Below are positions 15,754 to 22,560 of a stretch of DNA of 35,517 bases, one piece after another. A model generated the notes under the pieces. The model searched no databases. It was not told the origin of the DNA and saw only the letters and a list, made by a program, of their open reading frames with translations. The position numbers and the translations under genes were made by a program. The stretch is from assembly GCA_021793295.1 (NCBI GenBank), contig JAJYTA010000027.1, forward strand, positions 1-35,517. Reading direction: 5' to 3'. This stretch comes from Actinomycetes bacterium (GTDB lineage Bacteria; Actinomycetota; Actinomycetes; Jiangellales; Jiangellaceae). Positions within the stretch are counted from its first letter, which is position 1; the number at the start of each line of letters is the position of its first letter.

Positions 15754-16911
15754 TCAGCGATAGACGAGGCCGGACAGGCGCCGCGCGAGCCGCGTGCGGA
15801 AGGCCGGAAGCCGCCCGAGTACGCCCAGCACGATGTTGCGCAGCGGGCGAAGCGCCCGGTCCGCCGTCGCGAGGCGGGTCAGGCGATCGGCGAGCGCCAC
15901 GACCTGCTTGGCGACCGGCCGGCGCGTCGCGGTGTAGTCGTCCAGCAGCGTGGCCGAGGCGCCGGACAGGATCGAGTGCAGCGCCGAGCCGAGGGCGACG
16001 GCGTCGGTGATCCCGGCGTTCATGCCTTGGCCGCCGGCCGGACTGTGCACGTGTGCTGCGTCGCCGGCCAGAATGATCCGCCCGGCCCGGTAGGTGTCGG
16101 CCACGCGGTGGTGGACGCGGAACCGGGAGCTCCAGACGACGTCCTCGACCGAAACCGGGTCCGCCACCGGGCCACGGGAGTCGAGCAGGTGCTGGACGAA
16201 CGCGGCGTGCGGCTCCGGCGGTGCGGTGTCCACGGTGGCGACGATGCGGTGCGTACCGTCGGGCAGCGGCGCCACCACGACCAGTCCGGCCGGGGAGAAG
16301 TAGAGGATGACCTCGTCGTCCGGCACGCCTCCGCTGAGTTTGACGTCGGCTAGGGCGAAGGATTCGTCGTAGGTGGCGCCGTCGAACGCGATGCCGGCCT
16401 GATCGCGCACCGTGCTGTGCATCCCGTCGGCGCCGATCACGTAGTCGGCGCGCACCTGTGCACCGTCGGCGAACGTCACGGTGACGCCGTCGGCGTCTTG
16501 ATCCAGACCGGCGACGGTCGCCGGACGGACCACGGTGCCGCCGAGCTCGGCCAGCCGTTGGAGCAAGATGGCCTCGGTCTCGGCTTGAGAGATCATCAGC
16601 GTGTACGGGTAGGCCGTGGGCAGCTGCCCGAATGGCACCGGGACGAGGACACGATCACGGTCCCGGATGGTGAAGCGGGGCGCGTGTACGCCGCGCTCGA
16701 CCAGCCGGTTCGACACGCCGAGGGGCTCCAGGGCCTCGAGCGTGTGGGCGTGCACGACGGCGGCCCGGGACGTGTTGGCCCCGGCGGCCTGGTCGTCGAC
16801 GACCGTGATGTCGTGCCCACGCAGCGCGAGCGCGATGGCGACGGTCAGTCCGGTCGGCCCGGCGCCGACGACCAGGACGCTCGTACTGGTGGGAAGCGTG
16901 CTGGCGGACAT
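15754..16911 (-). CDS. FAD-dependent aromatic-type monooxygenase (PHBH fold)
   Basis: This 385-residue flavoprotein has the three marks of class A hydroxylases: VVGAGPTGL for FAD at residues 14-22, the DG motif GADGMHSTVR, and the GD motif ILAGDAAHVHSPAGGQGMN. Such enzymes use NAD(P)H and oxygen to hydroxylate aromatic or polyketide-like substrates, including tetracyclines and rifamycins. The ATG at 16911 follows AGGAG. It is divergent from a tetR gene, and their shared control region carries repeated operators. That layout is typical of a drug- or aromatic-inducible gene, but the substrate is unknown. C-terminal residues after ~350 are basic. Confidence 0.9.
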   Translation of the reverse strand: MSASTLPTSTSVLVVGAGPTGLTVAIALALRGHDITVVDDQAAGANTSRAAVVHAHTLEALEPLGVSNRLVERGVHAPRFTIRDRDRVLVPVPFGQLPTAYPYTLMISQAETEAILLQRLAELGGTVVRPATVAGLDQDADGVTVTFADGAQVRADYVIGADGMHSTVRDQAGIAFDGATYDESFALADVKLSGGVPDDEVILYFSPAGLVVVAPLPDGTHRIVATVDTAPPEPHAAFVQHLLDSRGPVADPVSVEDVVWSSRFRVHHRVADTYRAGRIILAGDAAHVHSPAGGQGMNAGITDAVALGSALHSILSGASATLLDDYTATRRPVAKQVVALADRLTRLATADRALRPLRNIVLGVLGRLPAFRTRLARRLSGLVYR

Positions 16912-16937
16912 GGCGACTCCTGTCGGCAACTGTTGGT

Positions 16938-17006
16938 CAACGCTTGTTGGCATCAACGTACGCCGACTCCTCGGCGAAGTCAACACTTGTTGGCAAACGC
17001 TTGTTG
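16938..17006. promoter_or_regulatory. Three TetR operator copies, CAAC-N4-GTTG
   Basis: CAACGCTTGTTG occurs at 16938-16949, CAACACTTGTTG at 16981-16992 and AAACGCTTGTTG at 16995-17006. The first two are perfect CAAC/GTTG inverted pairs; the third has one changed base. A shorter CAACTGTTG is at 16927-16935. Copy one covers the expected start point of the monooxygenase promoter; copies two and three cover the -35 box and spacer of tetR and the -35 of the monooxygenase. Confidence 0.7.
16955..16983 (-). promoter_or_regulatory. Predicted promoter of the FAD monooxygenase
   Basis: On the minus strand TTGACT (16983-16978) and TACGTT (16960-16955) are separated by 17 bp, a near-ideal actinobacterial promoter. 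The operator copy at 16938-16949 lies just downstream and that at 16981-16992 overlaps the -35 box. Confidence 0.65.
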
Positions 17007-17015
17007 GCCTACAGT
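16987..17015 (+). promoter_or_regulatory. Predicted promoter of tetR, leaderless
   Basis: TTGTTG (16987-16992) and TACAGT (17010-17015) are 17 bp apart. The GTG start at 17023 lies seven bases after the -10 box with no ribosome site, so the transcript probably begins at the start codon. Operator copies overlap the -35 and spacer, implying autoregulation. Confidence 0.6.
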
Positions 17016-17022
17016 CGGTGCC

Positions 17023-17586
17023 GTGCGAAGATCCTCGGAACAGACCAAGGCGACGATCCTCGCGGCGGCACGCGAGCGATTCGCCGTCGACGGGTATGAG
17101 CGCGCGACGATCCGGTCCATCGCAGCGGACGCGGCGATCGACCCGTCGATGGTCATGCGCTATTTCGGCAACAAGGAGAAGCTCTTCGCGGCGGCGGCAG
17201 AGTTCGACCTGCAACTGCCGCGGCTGGCGGGGCTGGACCGCGACGACGTGGGGGCCCGGCTCGTCGAGCATTTTCTCGACCGCTGGGAGGGTGACGAAGC
17301 CCTGATGGTGTTGCTGCGCTCGGCGGTGACGAACGCCGAGGCGGCGCACCGGATGCGCGCGATCTTCGCCGAGCAGCTACGGCCGGTGACTGACGAGTTC
17401 CTCGGCGAGCGGGACGACGGCGGGCAGCGAGCCGCCTTGGCGGCGAGTCAGATTCTCGGGCTCGCGCTGGCCCGCTACGTGCTGCGTTTCGATCCGGTCG
17501 TGGCGATGAGTCGCGCGGAGCTCGTGGCGTGGGTGGGGCCCACGGTGCAGAGATACCTCGCCGGCAGGCCCGAGGCGTCGGTGTGA
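17023..17586 (+). CDS. TetR-family transcriptional regulator
   Basis: The 187-residue protein has a TetR DNA-binding domain: KATILAAARERFAVDGYERA, then TIRSIAADAAIDPSMVMRYF and GNKEKLF (about residues 9-54). An all-helical ligand domain follows. I chose GTG at 17023 because the domain starts right there and a -10 box lies seven bases before; the open frame upstream covers the control region and the opposite gene. It most likely represses the divergent monooxygenase and itself through the CAAC-N4-GTTG sites, releasing them when a ligand binds. Its last ten codons form one arm of a terminator hairpin. Confidence 0.92.
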   Translation: MRRSSEQTKATILAAARERFAVDGYERATIRSIAADAAIDPSMVMRYFGNKEKLFAAAAEFDLQLPRLAGLDRDDVGARLVEHFLDRWEGDEALMVLLRSAVTNAEAAHRMRAIFAEQLRPVTDEFLGERDDGGQRAALAASQILGLALARYVLRFDPVVAMSRAELVAWVGPTVQRYLAGRPEASV

Positions 17587-17604
17587 GTGGGCCTGCCGGC
17601 GAGG
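17556..17604. terminator. 16-bp perfect inverted repeat between tetR and protease genes
   Basis: The arm at 17556-17571 lies in the end of the tetR coding sequence and pairs perfectly with 17589-17604. The tetR TGA (17584-17586) is in the 17-base loop. The convergent protease gene ends at 17630. The hairpin should work for both directions. Confidence 0.75.
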
Positions 17605-17629
17605 GGTCAGAGAGGTGCGGAGATGTCGA

Positions 17630-18553
17630 TCAGGACGTGGCCGCGGCGTCGTACACCGCTTGCGCCGCCGAGCCGAAGTACGGCCCGTACATCGTGCTCG
17701 AGTCGTTGGTGTACTTGTAGCTGTTGACGGAGTTGAGCTGCCCGCCGGTGATCCATCCACCACCGGAGGAGCCGCCGGTCATGTCGCAGGCGATGCCCTG
17801 GGTGGTGGAACCCTGCGGGTCATCGTGTGCGGTGGCGGAGCAGGAGTACAGCAGTTGCCCGTCGAAGGGGCTGCCCGCCGGGTATCCGAACGAGGTGTAG
17901 CTCAACCCGCGGGACTGGTCGAAGGCGATCGGGTACGAGCCGACCGCGTCGGTCAGGCTCTGGCCACCGGAGTCGTTCATCACCGCGAAGCCGACGTCGA
18001 CGGTGAAGTCACCGCTGTCCGCCCAGCCGCTGGAGGTGTACAGCGTGGCCGCGGACCATTCACCGTGCGGGGCCGAGCCGTTCTCGTAGGCGGGCACGAA
18101 GGTGAAGTTCGTGGCGAACGATCCGCCGGCGCCTTCGTGGACGCAGTGACCGGCCGTGGTCACGACGGAGCTGTTTTGGCTCGTGGTGGCCGTGCCCGAG
18201 CAGACGTAGTCCTGGCCGCCGAGGGTGAAGAAGACCTTGCCGAGCTCCGGCTGCGGGTTCTCGGGGTCGGCTTGGGCCACCATGTCATCCGCGGCGGTGG
18301 GCGCAGCACCCGTGGTGACGTCACCGTCCGGGCTCATGCGAACGTCCGCGGGGATGGCGGCTTCCATGCGTTCGGGGGTCCAATACGACGTCACCGCTCG
18401 GTGTTCGGCGGCGGTGGTCGCTTGGTCGGCGCTGGCGACGACGGCATCTGCGGTGTCGATGCTCGGCGTCCCGGCCACGGCGGGGGCGGCTGCGCCTCCC
18501 GTCACGGCCAGCGCGAATGCGGCCAGCAGAGTTGGGGCTAAGGGTTTCCTCAT
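17630..18553 (-). CDS. Secreted trypsin-like serine protease (S1 family)
   Basis: The 307-residue protein has a Sec-type signal (MRKPLAPTLL, hydrophobic core, AVAG cleavage area near residue 28), then a propeptide-like region to about residue 105. The protease domain shows His136 in TTAGHC, a likely Asp186 in TVDVGFAV, and Ser263 in GGSSGGGW. Cys118/Cys137 and Cys238/Cys256 could form disulfides. The form resembles the glutamyl-endopeptidase-like branch of actinobacterial trypsin-fold proteases. The ATG at 18553 has GGAGG upstream; a longer frame starts in front of that site and is unlikely. It is expected to be released into the medium. Specificity is unknown. Confidence 0.88.
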   Translation of the reverse strand: MRKPLAPTLLAAFALAVTGGAAAPAVAGTPSIDTADAVVASADQATTAAEHRAVTSYWTPERMEAAIPADVRMSPDGDVTTGAAPTAADDMVAQADPENPQPELGKVFFTLGGQDYVCSGTATTSQNSSVVTTAGHCVHEGAGGSFATNFTFVPAYENGSAPHGEWSAATLYTSSGWADSGDFTVDVGFAVMNDSGGQSLTDAVGSYPIAFDQSRGLSYTSFGYPAGSPFDGQLLYSCSATAHDDPQGSTTQGIACDMTGGSSGGGWITGGQLNSVNSYKYTNDSSTMYGPYFGSAAQAVYDAAATS

Positions 18554-18709
18554 GCCACTCCTCCTCGATCGGCATGTTGTCACGTCTGTGACGAAGCGCT
18601 CAACATACAGTCATAAGGGAGTCGTGTACAGCTTTGTCGGAATATCGCAAAGTCGCCCATCGCCCAACACGGGCTTAAATGATCATGTTCACCAGGCAAA
18701 TACCCAGGG

Positions 18710-18751
18710 CACTAGGCGTGCACGCTTCGTGATGCGGCAGAACGCCTAGTG
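18710..18751. terminator. Inverted repeat CACTAGGCG / CGCCTAGTG
   Basis: Perfect 9-bp arms at 18710-18718 and 18743-18751 enclose a 24-base loop. It lies just past the end of the DUF5134 gene (minus strand) and before the protease gene, so it probably ends the former transcript. The remaining bases between 18554 and 18709 are AT-richer and should hold the protease promoter; GTCAC-N4-GTGAC is seen near 18580-18595, but I could not fix a convincing -35/-10 pair. Confidence 0.5.
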
Positions 18752-18781
18752 GTGTGACGAAAGGTGGGGCGCGGCCGCGTG

Positions 18782-19480
18782 TCAGGTCAGGAAGGCGAAC
18801 GCCAGTCCCACACTCATGGCGACCTCGCTGACACACGCACCCGCCCGCGACGTCAACAGTCCTGTTGCCGGCCGGACGGCGGGCGGGCGAGCGATCGGGC
18901 CTCCGACGCCCACCGGCACTGCCAGGCGATGCGTCACGCGAACAGCCGGCTCGGCGACGCGAAAGCCCAGCGAGGTCGCAGCGACCAGAAAGTACATGCC
19001 GAACAGCCAATTCACGCCGGTCAGGGACGTCGCGCCGGGTTGGACGGCAGGCGTGTCGGCGCTGAACGCGCCCGGGCCGCCGGTGATCGGAGCAGTGAGG
19101 AACAGGTAGATCATCGCGGCGCAGGCGATGAGATGGTGCAGGTTGTAACCATGGTGTCCGCCGTGCCGGTCGGTGCCGGCACGGCTGGTGACGCCTTCGT
19201 GACGCAGCGTGACGATGAACCTGGCGGCGAGTATGCCGAACGCCACGGCGCCGGCGGTGCACAGGATGAGCGACCTGGTGTGGCCGTGGGGAAGGAGGAG
19301 TGCTGCGAGCGCGCAGCCGGTCACCACGTGCATGAGGTCGGAGGTGCGCCCGGCGCGGGTGCGCTCTGGTGCGAGCCTGCTGTGAGGGGCGACGTTCACC
19401 AGCAATCGTCCGGCGGAGTACGCGGCCGCGGCGACGAGGATGGTGATCACCATCGCCCGGAGCACGTCGGGAACCGTCAT
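18782..19480 (-). CDS. DUF5134-like multi-pass membrane protein
   Basis: The 232-residue product has about six hydrophobic segments, beginning VLRAMVITILVAAAAYSAGR. Several His/Met clusters lie in or near the membrane: DLMHVVTG, LLLPHGH, GHHGYNLHHL and AAMIYLF. This resembles DUF5134 membrane proteins of actinobacteria, whose role is not established. The histidines could bind metal (copper or zinc), which is inference. The ATG at 19480 has GGGAGG six bases before; an upstream frame to 19612 crosses the promoter region. It stands alone between the protease and a non-coding region. Confidence 0.6.
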   Translation of the reverse strand: MTVPDVLRAMVITILVAAAAYSAGRLLVNVAPHSRLAPERTRAGRTSDLMHVVTGCALAALLLPHGHTRSLILCTAGAVAFGILAARFIVTLRHEGVTSRAGTDRHGGHHGYNLHHLIACAAMIYLFLTAPITGGPGAFSADTPAVQPGATSLTGVNWLFGMYFLVAATSLGFRVAEPAVRVTHRLAVPVGVGGPIARPPAVRPATGLLTSRAGACVSEVAMSVGLAFAFLT

Positions 19481-19557
19481 CACCGTCCTCCCTTCGTCGC
19501 CCTCGAGTCGCCAGCCACTTCTTCCGGTGACACCGTGAGATAAACGTAATCCAGAAG

Positions 19558-19566
19558 TCATTTTCA
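19558..19566 (-). promoter_or_regulatory. Half-site resembling a Zur box
   Basis: On the minus strand TGAAAATGA at 19566-19558 equals the first half of the actinobacterial Zur consensus TGAAAATGATTTTCA, but the second half does not match. A TACGTT -10-like box lies at 19548-19543. A separate inverted pair, ATGACTG (19583-19589) and CAGTCAT (19606-19612), is close by. Weak evidence for metal control of the membrane protein gene. Confidence 0.25.
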
Positions 19567-19612
19567 ATCCAGTCTTGAATTTATGACTGACAGTGAGTAA
19601 CTTTCCAGTCAT

Positions 19613-19837
19613 GCTCGCTCATCGAAAGTTCGTGTCGGTGTCAAACGCGATGCAAGAGACCGGTTGTGAGTTCGTGCGCGAATCCCGCTTCCCTTGATCA
19701 GATGTCATATCGCTAGTCATGGCGTTACGCACACCTGAATACCGCCGTCATCCAGAGCTGCATCGACGGCACCACAGGGCTTCTGAGCGGCCCATCTGCG
19801 GCTGGCCGGAGGCTGTCCGACCCCAAGGGAGGGTTCG
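19613..19837. other. Non-coding stretch, AT-richer than surroundings
   Basis: I see no convincing gene here. It separates the divergent DUF5134 promoter region from the small open frame at 19838 and would hold the promoter of the latter, but no clear -35/-10 pair stands out. No tRNA-like or riboswitch-like pattern was recognised. Confidence 0.4.
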
Positions 19838-19930
19838 ATGAAGGGTAGGCACAGGCGACGGCGCGTCAGCAAGGCGCGTAGGAGTTGGCCGCTGAGCTGG
19901 CTCAAGGGCGGGTCTCGCGAGAAGGTCTGA
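19838..19930 (+). CDS. Possible 30-residue highly basic small protein
   Basis: An ATG at 19838 preceded by GGGAGGG opens a 30-codon frame: MKGRHRRRRVSKARR, then SWPLSWLKGGSREKV. About half the residues are Arg, Lys or His in the first half, followed by a short aromatic/hydrophobic patch. A GC hairpin terminator follows 10 bp after the stop, so ribosome site, frame and terminator form a complete unit. I do not recognise a family. It could be a nucleic-acid-binding or membrane-active peptide, or a chance frame in GC-rich DNA. Confidence 0.4.
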   Translation: MKGRHRRRRVSKARRSWPLSWLKGGSREKV

Positions 19931-19940
19931 GCGTGATGTC

Positions 19941-19974
19941 GACCCGGCCGGCGCGCTGAGGGGTCGGCCGGGTC
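19941..19974 (+). terminator. GC hairpin after the small basic frame
   Basis: GACCCGGCCG (19941-19950) pairs perfectly with CGGCCGGGTC (19965-19974) around a 14-base loop. It lies between the small frame and the -10 box of the next gene, so it would insulate the two. Confidence 0.6.
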
Positions 19975-19979
19975 AGCAG

Positions 19980-19985
19980 TATGGT
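19980..19985 (+). promoter_or_regulatory. Putative -10 box for leaderless nitroreductase-family gene
   Basis: TATGGT fits TAnnnT and lies seven bases before the ATG at 19993, with no ribosome site. This spacing argues for ATG 19993 rather than the in-frame ATG at 19981, which would lie inside the -10 box. Confidence 0.4.
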
Positions 19986-19992
19986 GTCGGCG

Positions 19993-20454
19993 ATGTCGAC
20001 ACGACCGACTCTCGTCGAACGGCTCTTACAACGGCGAAGGCTGGCCCGCGCGCCCATCTGGATGTACCGGGCGCGGCTGGGTGTGCTCCTCGGCACCAGG
20101 GTGTTGCTGCTCGAGCACATCGGGCGGCGCTCCGGCCAGGCGCGTTACGCCGTGGTAGAGGCGGCCGAGCGTCCGGAGCCGGGTGTGTACGTCGTCGTCT
20201 CCGGGTTCGGCACCCAGGCGCAGTGGTTCCAGAACGTCATGGCCGACCCGAACGTGCGAATCTCGGTGGGATGGCGTTATCGGCGGCCCGCCCGCGCCCG
20301 GCGGCTGGGCGTCGCCGAGGCGCGCGGCGTGCTGGAGCGCTACGCCCTCGAGCACCCGCGGGCCTGGCGGACGCTGAAACCGATCGTCGAAGCGTCTGCC
20401 GACCGCGACCCGAACGGGCCTGATCCCGTCGTGGTGGAGTTCCGGCTGGTCTGA
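19993..20454 (+). CDS. F420-dependent nitroreductase-family (DDN-like) protein
   Basis: The 153-residue product matches the deazaflavin-dependent nitroreductase family (Ddn/FDOR-B split barrel). The marks are LLLEHIGRRSGQARYAVVEA, GVYVVVSGFGTQAQWFQNVM and DPNVRISVGWRYRRPARARR. These proteins use reduced F420 to reduce quinones, nitroaromatics or other compounds, sometimes at the membrane. The start at 19993 is favoured by a -10 box seven bases upstream. The presence of cofC in the same window is consistent with F420 use. Substrate unknown. Confidence 0.85.
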   Translation: MSTRPTLVERLLQRRRLARAPIWMYRARLGVLLGTRVLLLEHIGRRSGQARYAVVEAAERPEPGVYVVVSGFGTQAQWFQNVMADPNVRISVGWRYRRPARARRLGVAEARGVLERYALEHPRAWRTLKPIVEASADRDPNGPDPVVVEFRLV

Positions 20455-20462
20455 CAGCGCGG

Positions 20463-20822
20463 TCAGGTGCCGAACTCCGAAGGGTCCATGACCCGGCGTA
20501 CCTCGACGAGGTCGAAGCGGGCTTCGGGGATCCGGGCAGCGATGTCGGCGGCACGTTCGGCATCGGCGCAGTCCACCAGGTAGTAGCCGGCCAAGACCTC
20601 CTTGGCCTCCGTGAACGGCCCATCGGTGACGGTGGCCGTATCGTCGCGCACCCGTACGGTCATCGCCCCACGTGTCGTGAGGCCCTGGCTCTCGACGAAC
20701 TCATCGGAGGCCGCGAGCTCGGCGGCCAGCACCTCGTGCTCGCGCATGACGTCGTCGAAGGCATCGCCGTACAGCTCGTTCCACGTCGTCTCGTTGCCGT
20801 AGATCAGCAGCATGTATTTCAT
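20463..20822 (-). CDS. YCII-related (DGPF) domain protein
   Basis: The 119-residue protein starts MKYMLLIYGNE and carries TDGPFTEAKEVLAGYYLVD, the DGPF/YCII signature, with a ferredoxin-like alpha-beta fold. In actinobacteria such proteins often accompany ECF sigma factors or VOC proteins; here a VOC gene is 41 bp upstream on the same strand. Function is not established; relatives include YciI-like enzymes with a His-Asp pair. The start at 20822 has GGAGA five bases upstream. Confidence 0.88.
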   Translation of the reverse strand: MKYMLLIYGNETTWNELYGDAFDDVMREHEVLAAELAASDEFVESQGLTTRGAMTVRVRDDTATVTDGPFTEAKEVLAGYYLVDCADAERAADIAARIPEARFDLVEVRRVMDPSEFGT

Positions 20823-20863
20823 GTCATTCTCCGAAGACGGCGTGTGTGGTCGGGCCCACCTGG

Positions 20864-21259
20864 TCAGTTCGACTCGAGGACCGAGAGGACATTTCCGGCC
20901 GGATCGGTGAACCATGCGATCAACGGACCACCGCCCCGGAAGATGCCTTTCTGGTCGGTTTCCATCGGGGTGCCCACATAATGTTCGAATCGCACCCCGC
21001 GCCGGGTGAGTTCGTCCACGGCCGCTTCGATGTCGTCGACCGGAAAATTCAGGATCGTGAACGACGCGGGGGTGTGGTCGGGCTTGGTGTAGACGAGAAC
21101 GTCGCGGTCGCCGGCGATCTTCAGGTTCATCACGCCGGCCTCGGTCGGCATCTCCGGGATGTCGCTGATCTCCAGGCCGAGCACCTCGCCGTAGAACTCC
21201 TTGGCTCGGGCCGAATCGTCGACCGAGAAGCCGCTGAAGGCCTTGCTGTTGGCGAACAT
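20864..21259 (-). CDS. VOC/glyoxalase superfamily protein
   Basis: The 131-residue product begins [15 protein letters not shown] and shows the paired beta-alpha-beta pattern of VOC proteins: [39 protein letters not shown] and [15 protein letters not shown]. The last motif supplies a typical metal-ligand position. Members include glyoxalases, bleomycin-resistance proteins and dioxygenases; the substrate cannot be told. The ATG at 21259 has GGGAGGAAA upstream. It likely forms a two-gene unit with the YCII protein. Confidence 0.88.
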   Translation of the reverse strand: MFANSKAFSGFSVDDSARAKEFYGEVLGLEISDIPEMPTEAGVMNLKIAGDRDVLVYTKPDHTPASFTILNFPVDDIEAAVDELTRRGVRFEHYVGTPMETDQKGIFRGGGPLIAWFTDPAGNVLSVLESN

Positions 21260-21319
21260 GGTGTTTCCTCCCGTGGGTGTGCCGAGGGCCGACGACATCG
21301 CCGACGCCGGCGGCTTGCG

Positions 21320-21351
21320 GTGTCACCGGAGACGTCGGAGCGCCGTGACAC
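21320..21351. promoter_or_regulatory. Inverted repeat GTGTCAC / GTGACAC upstream of VOC gene
   Basis: Perfect 7-bp arms at 21320-21326 and 21345-21351 lie about 60 bp upstream of the VOC start codon and about 70 bp past the end of the next VOC gene. It could be an operator for the VOC-YCII unit or a terminator of the upstream unit. Confidence 0.35.
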
Positions 21352-21421
21352 TTCTCGACATCGGCGGTGCGCGAATTTTCGTACCCAGTTCGGGCGGAGT
21401 TTCGCACCAGCGGCGATCACC

Positions 21422-21877
21422 TCAGGTGATGCAGAACTCGTTGCCTTCCACGTCCTGCAACACCAGGTGGGATCCGTCGGGGTCGTGGACGCGGCGCAGC
21501 AGCGTGGCGCCGGCGGCCACCAACCGCTCGGCCTCGGCGTCCTGGCGCGCCAGCCGGTCCTCGGGCGCGACGTCGCGAGTGGCCTTGATGTCCAGGTGGA
21601 GGCGGTTCTTCACCTGCTTGCCCTCAGGGACGGCGATGAAGAAGATGTCGGGCCGGTTGCCGACGACGTCGATGATCGTCCGGGTGCCGTAGCGCTGGTC
21701 TTCTGGAATGCCCATCGAATCAGCCCACGCCTCCCAGGTGGTGAAACCCGGCGGTGGGCAACCCGGGGGGCCGTCCGGGTCACTTCCCGGATAGTCGTAA
21801 CCCTCGAGCGCGGTCAGCCAGAACCTCGACACTGCGTCGGGGTCCGTGCAGTCGAACACGACGTCCAGGTTGTACAT
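21422..21877 (-). CDS. Glyoxalase-like (VOC) domain protein
   Basis: This 151-residue protein (MYNLDVVFDCTDPDAVSRFW, then NRLHLDIKA and HDPDGSHLVLQDVEGNEFCI) is a glyoxalase_6-type VOC protein. The HLDI and final EGNEFC stretches are the usual core strands. It differs from the VOC protein downstream, so it is not a recent duplicate. AGGAGA precedes the ATG at 21877. It follows the DUF1772 gene by 21 bp, suggesting cotranscription. Function unknown. Confidence 0.88.
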   Translation of the reverse strand: MYNLDVVFDCTDPDAVSRFWLTALEGYDYPGSDPDGPPGCPPPGFTTWEAWADSMGIPEDQRYGTRTIIDVVGNRPDIFFIAVPEGKQVKNRLHLDIKATRDVAPEDRLARQDAEAERLVAAGATLLRRVHDPDGSHLVLQDVEGNEFCIT

Positions 21878-21898
21878 GGGTTCTCCTGTGGTCGGGGC

Positions 21899-22384
21899 TC
21901 AGACGACGGTGAGGGCCACGCTGAGCACCACCGCCGCGGCGACACCGGCGAAGGTGCGCACGTGGTTCCACGTCGTCCAGTCCGCCGCGTAGCGCTCCCA
22001 CGTCCGGTCGGCATCGTCGGCCGTCGGGCTCACCCTGGCCAGCGCCAGGTTGCGCGGTTGATGGTAGACGACGGTCATGCCGAACACGCCGACGATGTAC
22101 AGCAGGCCGCCCACCAGCAGATAGATCGCCTCCGGCTCGCCCCAGCGCACGAACGCCGCGATCACGGCGATCAGGTCGACCACGGCGGTACCGATGAACG
22201 CGACCATGAACACCGGATTGTTGACAGCGGCGTTGATCGACTGCATCGCGACGATGCCCTGCGACGCGGGCAGCGCGCGAAGGCCGCGCATGACGAAGCT
22301 CGAGAACGCGAAGAGCAGCCCCGCCAGCACCCCGGAGCTGACCGCGGCGAAGATCGTGACGACGAAGATCACATCGTCGGACAT
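21899..22384 (-). CDS. DUF1772 (anthrone oxygenase-like) membrane protein
   Basis: The 161-residue product has four predicted membrane helices and the DUF1772 pattern: LLFAFSSFVMRGLRALPASQ, then AMQSINAAVNNPVFMVAFIG, YHQPRNLALA and WNHVRT. The conserved Asn, His and Trp residues are typical. Some fungal relatives are anthrone oxygenases, but bacterial members are mostly uncharacterised. GGAGGGGG lies upstream of the ATG at 22384. It is the first gene of a unit with a VOC gene. Confidence 0.85.
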   Translation of the reverse strand: MSDDVIFVVTIFAAVSSGVLAGLLFAFSSFVMRGLRALPASQGIVAMQSINAAVNNPVFMVAFIGTAVVDLIAVIAAFVRWGEPEAIYLLVGGLLYIVGVFGMTVVYHQPRNLALARVSPTADDADRTWERYAADWTTWNHVRTFAGVAAAVVLSVALTVV

Positions 22385-22495
22385 GGGCAACCCCCTCCGG
22401 GCGGACGAACGCCGCATGGTGATCATAGAGAGAAAAGCCAGCCGGGTGACGATGCCGCTCCGGCACCGATCGGGGCCGCCGACGGTGTCGTGCTC

Positions 22496-22545
22496 GAGCC
22501 GGGCGGGTTCTCAGGTGCTGTCACACTCGAGAACCCGCCCGGCTC
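22496..22545 (-). terminator. 17-bp perfect inverted repeat after the cox operon
   Basis: Arms at 22496-22512 and 22529-22545 match perfectly (GAGCCGGGCGGGTTCTC and its complement) around a 16-base loop. It lies 16 bp past the coxG stop codon on the minus strand and before the DUF1772 gene, so it should end the cox transcript. Confidence 0.8.
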
Positions 22546-22560
22546 GGTTGGTGTCAGAGC

